This document shows positions 57,001 through 64,000 of a stretch of 64,000 bases of DNA, one piece after another. Both the position numbers and the translations under genes were made by a program. Source of the DNA: Varanus komodoensis (taxonomy: Eukaryota > Chordata > Lepidosauria > Squamata > Varanidae); assembly GCF_004798865.1 (NCBI RefSeq), contig NW_025335268.1, positions 117,277,503-117,341,502 on the forward strand, in the 5' to 3' direction. Positions within the stretch are counted from its first letter, which is position 1, and every line of letters begins with the position of its first letter. The notes beneath the pieces were generated by a model. The model made no database searches. It was not told the DNA's origin and saw only the letters and a list, made by a program, of their open reading frames with translations.

Positions 57001-57560
57001 TAGGATTGCCTCCCCTCTTATTGTTTCCATGACCAACTGCTTTAGGGTACTGTCATTTAGAACACTGAAACATTTAACCTCTCTGCAACTTATCCAGTCA
57101 ATGTGTGGGTAAAGTCACCCATTATTACAGCACTGCCTTTGTTTGAATCCTCCCTAATTTAATTCTCCATCTTCAAATCACTCTGAGCATTCTGATGTAA
57201 TGACACTAGCGTATTCCTAAGACAAATTTAACATTGGAGCCCAGAATTGTCACACACAGTGCTTCTGCAGAGGCATCTGCACACTTCGTATTATCCAGTC
57301 TGCTGGACTCTGTGTTATCCATAAAGTAGAGCGCAATTGCTCTTTCAGTATACCCTTCACTGTTCTTCCTATATGGTTTATATTGAGAGAAAAGTGTCCT
57401 ATTGGTTTTTTCCATTCTACCAGTTTTTCTTAATGCCTACTATATCTAGACTTTCCTGTAAAACCAGGAACTCTGGCCTATGTCGGCTATTTTGGCCATG
57501 AGGATTCTAGCATTTGCATAGAAACACCAGACACAGTGCCCTTCTCCAGTCAGATACAAT
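57001..57560 (-). mobile_element. Possible 5' extension of the CR1/L3 LINE
   Basis: Sequence continuous with the RT frame, with no clear boundary. Degraded frames give no firm endonuclease motif, so assignment is by adjacency. Confidence 0.35.
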
Positions 57561-57999
57561 TTATGCTCTGGCACTTCGTTCTCTCCAGCTGGTTATTGTG
57601 TCTTGCTAATGGCTTATTTCCTCCCCTCCTGTATTTGAGCAATCAGAAACATTTCCCCCTTCATCCACTAGGGATGATTTAGCCCAAACTGGATACTTCC
57701 CAACTCCTGTTGGGTTTCCCCCAGAAATTAATTTGCTGCTAATTGGTTGTGCATAAGCCACACTGCATGTCTGTGTGGGGATACTGCATCTTGTGCACTA
57801 AGAATATCTGCAATAAGACTATGCAGTAGGGATATGCGAGGAATCCATTTGCTGGTGGGAATCTGTCTGATTCCCCAGGCTAAGCCACTTAGACTCTGGG
57901 CCACTTTGCAGTTTATGGTGAGAGCAATCAGCATTTGTGGGCACTTGCCAGGAATCAAGCTCCATGTGGCGCGCAAGCAGCATCCCATTCTCCCGTGAG

Positions 58000-58335
58000 C
58001 TGGCAGCAGAGGCAGCAAGAAGAGAAGAAGGCTGGGCCCTGGGAATGGTGGCTAGCACTCCTGCTTGCAGCACCCCATTTCCTGTGTGTGCTGCCACTGC
58101 CACCAGCAGCAGTGGCTGGGGAGGAAGACTGGTGGCTAGGAATGGTCACCCACATGCAGCATGTGGCCACAGCCAGCAGTGAGTGGAGAAGGAAGGCAGA
58201 CGCCATGCCCTCTTGCAGCACTTCCGTCTTGCACATGGCACTGCTGCCAGCAGCAAGTGGGTAAAAATGCTGTTTGCCAGGAATGGCAGTTGTTGTGACT
58301 GCTTGCAGCCCCCCTTTCCACATCCTACAGTCACA
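58000..58335. repeat. Degenerate GC-rich tandem-like repeat
   Basis: CTTGCAGCAC/CATGCAGCAT words recur at about 58069, 58153, 58212 and 58299, each followed within 30-40 bases by a CACTGCC or CTGCTGCC and CAGCAGC block. Spacing is roughly 60-87 bp and similarity is weak. Confidence 0.5.
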
Positions 58336-58477
58336 CCCGATGGGGAAGGTTGCTGGTTGTGCACCCATGGGTCCATGAGCATCTTCATACTTCCCCTTGG
58401 TTCGGCTCACTTTGTAGGACCAGGCCAAGCACAAGAAGATGTCTGTGGATGCTCGAGGGATGGATTTCAAAAGGGTT

Positions 58478-58990
58478 CATCCATACTGCGTCCAGTTCTG
58501 GACACCAAGATTTAAGAAAGATGCAGGTAAATTAGAAAGGGTCCAGTGGAAGGCAACAAAAATGATCCAGTGTTTGGGAACACTGGCCTGTGAGGAGAGA
58601 CTGAGACAACTGGGCATGTTCAGCCTTGAAAAGAGAAGACTTAGGGGGGACATGATATCCCTCTATAAGTACCTCAAAGGCTGTCGCAAAGAGGAAGGTC
58701 AAGATCTCTTTTTGCTGATGCCGGAGTATAGGGCACGGAATAATCAATTCAAGTTGCAACAACCCAGATTCAGGCTGGACATCAGGAAAAGCTTCCTTGC
58801 TGTCAGAGCAATACAACAGTGGAACCAGCTGCCTAGAGAGGTGGTGGGCTCTCCCACACTAGAGACATTCAAAAAGAAACTGGACAGCCGTCTGAGTGGG
58901 ATGGCGTAACTTGGTGTCCTGCAGCAGCAGGGGGTTGGACCCCATGGCCTTCATGGCCCCTTTCAACTCTACTATTCTATGATTCTATGA
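58478..58990 (+). mobile_element. CR1 LINE 3' end, relatively well kept
   Basis: An unbroken 156-codon frame at 58439-58909 encodes the CR1 ORF2 C terminus: KLERVQWKATKMIQCLG, RLRQLGMFSLEKRRLRGDMI, LYKYLKG and WNQLPREVVGSPTLETFKKK. It is followed by the CR1 3' UTR and a terminus CTATTCTATGATTCTATGA, the diagnostic short terminal repeats. 5'-truncated. In the ZSWIM5 large intron. Confidence 0.93.
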
Positions 58991-60805
58991 ACCCTACTAT
59001 CCAGTGCTTCCGCAGTTAGCAAAGCTGACTTTTAGCATCAACTGAAAAAATATCTTGGAACTTGTGTGCAGAAAACAGGGATGTGCACTAGTCTCATTTC
59101 TAATCTTTTTTCTTTAAGAGGGATTTCCTTGCTTCAAATCTCATCTTACATGAGTGCACATGGACACACATGCACACATATAAAAGTCTAGACAGAAATC
59201 CAGTGCTAGCCATTAACCATCATGGCTGTCCTGTGTGAAAAAGGCTGATAAGCCCAAGCCTTTCCCCTGCTTGTGTCCATGCAGCTATGACAACAAGTTT
59301 TTTTCAAACTTCTTTCACAGTATTTTCATTTATTTCCTGTATGTGTGTTATAGTATGGGACACCATCAAAAAAAGAAAGTATGATTAAATCAAGATCTAA
59401 TTGATCTAACTGCAAACGTTGTGTCAACAAATTATCAAAGCTTAATTCTTATGCTAAACTGCATAAGAATTAAGTAACAATCTACAGTGTACCAAAGACA
59501 GGAAAAATTCATTTTATGCCTGCAGCAAATGGCTGCAGGATTAATTCTATTAAATTAGCTAGATAGAAAAGATGACAAGTAATGGTGATTTCAGCAAGCC
59601 CTGATATTATCAGGTTTGGTTAGGATGCAGGATTGGACAGTGAAATGAACCTTATAAAGCCTTGCTTTTGCAAGTAGGGATGTAGATCAGATGACAGTTG
59701 CCCATACTTCCTTCCTGAAGAATGTGCTAATAACAAGAAAGTATCCCTGAGTTCTTGATTCATAATGTATAGGTGGCAAATCTGGCTTGTGTTCTTTCTC
59801 AAATAGTAGCCTAACCTTTCGACCATATCAAACAAATGAACTATTAGTAGCCCAAAGCAGTCAATTATGTCACCAGTCGTGTTTCATACAGAACCAAATG
59901 ACGATGTATTGAAGAAAACTGAATGACAAATGGTGTATTTAATGTAGAGACACGAGAATCAGCAAAACTCAAGCTCCTCAGGGTTCTCCACACTGCACTT
60001 CGATGCTTGTTCCAACTCATGTCCCTATGTCATTTCAAGCATTTTCTTTTGAGATGAAAATGTGCATCTTCCCAAATTTACATATCAGTTTTCTCTTATT
60101 GATTAAAGTGTGCATTTGAGCATTTTTCAAAACTATGGATGTTTCCATGCATACTTTTCAAACACTGTTTGGTTCCACAACTCAGAAATGTCTAGATTGC
60201 AATTTCAGATTATATTTGATCTCGCATTTGTTTCCTTGAAACACAAACTGAGCAAATTCTGATCAAAAACAATCAAACAGATTCCTCATACATCCCAAAC
60301 AGTATGTTGCATAAAGGCTAGTTATGAAATAGTATATGCAGTGCAAGCACTAAAACCCATCAAAACTGCTGCTGAGTCTGGACCATCATTTCAGAATCCA
60401 CAAATGCAACGCTACTCGTATTTGGGCAGGAAAAAAGTCTGACAACTTCCAAAATTCCCCAGACAGCATGGCTAGCCAGGGAATGCTACTAGAGTCAAAA
60501 CATGCCATTTGGTAGGGGTGCTGTGCTATATGTCTGCTGCACCTTTTCAGTCTACCGTCTAAGTTCCCTCTGAAATAAGAGACAACATAAAATGCTTGAT
60601 CTGTCTCCATTTAAGTCTGCAATCCTCAACTGCCCTCTTTTCACTTAGCCTTTGCTGTATGTTGCTGAACGCATGATTAATTGGGTTGGGGGACTAAGCT
60701 TTACCTAGCCAGTTTTTGAAGTTATGAATTATTTCTATTCAACTGAATTATGAAGATTTAAAATTATGATGATTCAATGAATTATGAAGATTCATTTCAA
60801 AACAT
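58991..60805 (-). other. ZSWIM5 intron
   Basis: AT-rich and unique-looking; GAATTATGAAGATT is repeated near 60724-60800. No exon was recognised. Confidence 0.4.
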
Positions 60806-61956
60806 TGGTTGTTACATTCCATCAAATCATCTCTGACTTATGGCAACCTTATAAATGAATGTCCTCCAAAATGCCCTGACCTCGACAACCATGCTAGACC
60901 CTCATAAACTCACGGCTGTAGCTTTCTTTGTGAAATTAATCAGTCACATAGTTGGTCTTCCTCTTCTTCCTTTGCCTTCGACTTACCCTGGCATTATGAC
61001 TTCTCCAGTGCGTCTTCGCTTCTCATGGTGTACCCAGAATAGAACAGCTTCAGTTTCATGATTTTTGCTTCCAGGGACAGTACTGTCTTGATTTGATTGA
61101 GGACCCACTTGTTCATTGTTCTGTCAATCCAGGTTATTCGCAAAGCTCTCCTCAAGTACCATGTTTCAAATGCATCAATTTTCTCCCTGTCAGCTTTCCT
61201 CACTGTCCAACTTTCACACCCATGCACTGTGATTGGAAATATAATAGTGCAGATGATCTTCCCCTTGTTCTCCAGTGAAACATGCTCACACTTGACAATC
61301 TTTTCTAGTTCTTTCATTGCTGCCCTTTCAAGTTTCAGTCTTCTTCTAATTTCTTGGCTATGGTCTCCCTTTGAATTGATGATGGAGCCAAGGTATACAG
61401 AATCTCTTGCAATTTCCGTTTCTTCATTGTTGTCATTAAAAACGGTGTAATTCTTCTGTGGTCTTCATGTCTGTTTTCTTATTCTTCAGCTGCACTCCTG
61501 CTTTTCTATTTCATCAGAAGTCATTTCATCATATTGCGGCTTCTGTCAGTAATGCGGTATTATATGCATATCTTAAATTATTGATGCATCTTCCATCAAT
61601 GTTCACGCCTTCTACTTCTGATCTTAATCCAGCTTCCCTTAACATAAATTTTATGTACATATTGACTGACAACTTTGGCTATAGGAAACTATTCTGTTTC
61701 TCCATATTCTGCCCTAATTATAGATTTTCTATGATTCAAGTTCTGCATCAGGACAATCAAGTGCAGAAGTACACCTACTTCTTTCACAACCATCCATAGT
61801 TTCTCATGATTCACACAGTGAAAAGGTTTGCTGTAGTCTATAAAGCATGGGTTGGCCTTCTCTTGAAATTCTTTGGTGAACTCCAGTAGCCGACATGTAT
61901 TTGTGATATGATCTTGAGTGCTTTTCCTTTCAGAATCTAGCTTGAACATTAGGCAT

Positions 61957-62493
61957 TATCAGGATCAGAGCCTGAGTGACCCTGCAAGTACCTGCAGAAC
62001 CAGGAGTACCCTTGCAGGCTCTTGCAGGGAGCAATTGAAGAGCAATTAAGCAGTGCAGCTGGAGGTCTTGAAGACCAGCATAAAAGGCTTTCTGGCACGG
62101 CTGGTCTTTGCCACAGCAATGCAAGTGGTCTTCAGAATTCTCTTGTGTTCAAGCCCTGCTCCAGTCTGATGCTGCACACCCTAGTCTGCCTTTGCCCTGC
62201 TCCTGTGTGCTCTTGCTTGCTCCAAGTTGTTCCTGCCCTGCTCTAGCCTGCTCTTGTCTGGGCCACCCTTACATGACTGTTTCCCTGGCATCAGACCACC
62301 TAACTGTTCCTGGACTGTGCTCCCTCTCTTGCCTGTATAATATTGGACTGCCTGCTGCCTCAGCCCTGACCCTGGACTGCTGACCATGCCACCAGCTGCT
62401 AGCCCTACTAAGCTGCAGGACCTGGTCCTACACCAGCACCCTGGTCCTGGCATTCTGCCGGTCCCAGCTGCCGCCCACATCCTGGTCCTTACA
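61957..62493. mobile_element. Solo LTR, probably of a Ty3/gypsy-type element
   Basis: A 537-bp block interrupts the RTE LINE and is flanked by the 5-bp direct repeat GGCAT (61952-61956 and 62494-62498). Its ends are short inverted repeats of the LTR kind. A TATAA-like box occurs near 62336. CTG/CCTG-rich text resembles reptile gypsy LTRs. No internal genes are present, so it is a solo LTR fossil, younger than the LINE it entered. The family is inferred. Confidence 0.65.
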
Positions 62494-63226
62494 GGCATAT
62501 CTTCTCCATATAGAGTGAGATTCTTCACTTCACTTTCTAGTATCACAGGCTCTGCCTCACAGGATTCATCTTTGATGACATCTGTCACTCTTTTATCTCT
62601 TCTGCATGGTTCTTCCATATATTGTTTCCATGTTCTCTTTATTTTCTCCTGGTCTGACAGTATGTTCCCTTGTTGGTCTTTCAGTATTCCTAATCTAGGT
62701 TTGAAATCCCTTTGATTTGTGCATCTTCTGGAAGATGTCTCTTGCTTTTCCTCTCCTCTTGTTCTCCACTATTCTTTGCACTAGCTGCTGCTATACTTCT
62801 TTTTGTCTTTATATGATAGTCACTGAAAAGTTGCATTCAGGAGTCTGACCCTATTTCTGCCACCTTCTGTTTTTGTTTTTCACCTATCCTTAGCAATTGT
62901 ATGAGTTTCTTCTATCATTCATCTACACTTTTTCTTTCTTTTTTGCCACAAGAATTGTCTTTCTGAGTTCTTCTCTAATAATGTCCCTTGTTTCAATCAA
63001 CAGTACTTCTGCTTCATGGTCTATTTGGTTCAGAAAGGCAGGTCTGTTCTTTCTGTGAACTTTACATTCTGCAGGAATGTTATTTAACTGGTATGTTGGC
63101 CCTATGCTTCTGTTAGCTATCTTTTCGAATATGACTCTGATTTTTGATATTTCTTTCATGGTCACTACCACAAGCTGCTGCTAGTCTTGTTTTGGCACAA
63201 GAATACAGCTTCTTTATCTTCTACTT

Positions 63227-63687
63227 TTCAACTGGTTTTCTTCAACTGGTTTTCCCAGTTGCAATATATGGCTGTGAAAGCTGAACCATAAGGAAGGCTG
63301 AGCGCCCAAGGATTGAGGCCTTTGAATTGTGGTGCTGGAGGAGACTCCTGCGAGTCCCTTGGACTGCAAGGCGATCTAACTGGTCAGTCCTAGAGGAGAT
63401 CAACCCTGACTGCTCTTTAGAAGGCCAGATACTGAAGATGAAACTCAAATACTTTGGCCATCTAATGAGAAGGAAGGACTCCCTGGAGAAGAGTATAATG
63501 CTGGGAATAATAGTTGGCAAAAGAAGAAGGGGACGGCAGAGGATGAGATGGTTAGATGGAGTCACTGAAGCAGTTGGTGTGAGCTTAAGTGGACTCCGAG
63601 GGGATGGTAGAGGACAGGAAAGCCTGGAGGAATGTTGTCCATGGGGTCGCGATGGGTCGGACACGACTTTGCGACTAACAACAACTA
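63227..63687 (+). mobile_element. BovB (RTE) LINE, 5'-truncated copy
   Basis: The plus strand encodes the BovB ORF2 C terminus in one frame: FELWCWRRLLRVPWTARRSN, KLKYFGHLMRRKDSLEKS, GKRRRGRQRMRWLDGVTEA, followed by the tail GGGGTCGCGATGGGTCGGAC and ACGACTTTGCGACTAACAAC. An 11-bp target duplication ATCTTCTACTT flanks it (63216-63226 and 63688-63698). The frame is nearly intact, so the insertion is fairly recent. Confidence 0.92.
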
Positions 63688-63744
63688 ATCTTCTACTTCT
63701 AATTGCATAGGCTACCTGATTTCTATATTGGCCACCCAATGATG

Positions 63745-64000
63745 TCTATGGGTAGCCATAGAAACAGAGCAAGTCAGAAGGGGTCTCCCGGGCCATCTAG
63801 TCTGACCTCCGGCACCAGCCGGCTCCGCTCACGACATGCCCACCATGTGGACGTCCAGCCTGTCCTTGAACACCCGCACCAATGGGGCCTCAACGACCTC
63901 TCGTGGAAGCCCATTCCACACCCTCGGGGTCCTAACTGTCAGGAAATGCTTCCTGGCATCCAAATGGAACCTTGGTTCCCTGAGCTTTGCTCTGTTGGGG
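63745..64000 (-). mobile_element. CR1-type LINE 3' end, antisense (runs off window)
   Basis: ATAGAAACAGAGCAAGTCAG, CCGGGCCATCTAGTCTGACC, GACGTCCAGCCTGTCCTTGA and GGAACCTTGGTTCCCTGAGC are the reverse complement of the tail seen at 6600-6790. Confidence 0.85.

Larger units (their letters stand above)
60808..63762 (-). mobile_element. RTE-clade LINE (antisense), interrupted by two later insertions
   Basis: The minus strand gives blocks of RTE reverse transcriptase: WIDRTMNKWVLNQIKT, LENKGKIICTIIFPITVHGC, ESWTVRKADREKIDAFETW, and farther up CFIDYSKPFHCVNHEKLW. It ends at about 60808 with a TCTGACTTATGGCAACC 3' UTR. LINE text resumes on both sides of the elements at 61957-62493 and 63227-63687, so both inserted later. 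Frames are broken and internal parts appear lost. Confidence 0.85.

Noticed and set aside
57955-58470. Open frames of 94-171 codons on both strands
   Set aside because: They follow from the GC-rich degenerate repeat; no domain, and both strands are equally open.

Overview
This is a vertebrate nuclear window holding three spliced protein genes and a dense layer of old interspersed repeats. The repeats point to a squamate reptile: a BovB-type RTE LINE, a second RTE-clade LINE, CR1 tails ending in repeats of the ATTCTATG type, L2-type LINEs, MIR-like SINEs and a tRNA-derived SINE. Species cannot be fixed from the sequence alone.

Layout. Positions 289-17462 on the minus strand hold the first 14 coding exons of HECTD3, a HECT-type E3 ubiquitin ligase; the rest of its HECT domain lies beyond the left edge. 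Positions 17463-20360 are the head-to-head gap between HECTD3 and UROD. Each gene start sits in its own GC/CpG-rich stretch, with repeats between them. Positions 20361-32068 on the plus strand hold a complete ten-exon UROD (uroporphyrinogen decarboxylase, heme synthesis), 369 residues with every catalytic residue I could place present. Positions 32069-34589 are the converging 3' ends of UROD and ZSWIM5. Positions 34590-48551 on the minus strand hold the last ten coding exons of ZSWIM5 (about 766 C-terminal residues). Its 5' exons, including the SWIM zinc finger, lie beyond the right edge, and 48552-64000 is read as one large ZSWIM5 intron rich in LINEs.

The order HECTD3-UROD-ZSWIM5 and the orientations match human 1p34.1, so this is an ancient syntenic block. 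The three genes are not one pathway: UROD is a cytosolic heme enzyme, HECTD3 a ubiquitin ligase, and ZSWIM5 a SWIM-domain protein probably serving as a cullin-RING substrate receptor. Exon boundaries were set by hand from GT-AG sites, continuous phase and recalled protein family sequence.

I saw no CRISPR, operon or novel multi-gene system. The most unusual content is repeat architecture. A palindromic mariner-derived core lies inside a TA-flanked element in HECTD3. A six-unit, exactly 35-bp-periodic minisatellite lies inside a second TA-flanked element. An RTE LINE carries both a solo LTR and a BovB insertion, each with target-site duplications. UROD intron 7 holds a perfect 19-bp-arm hairpin.
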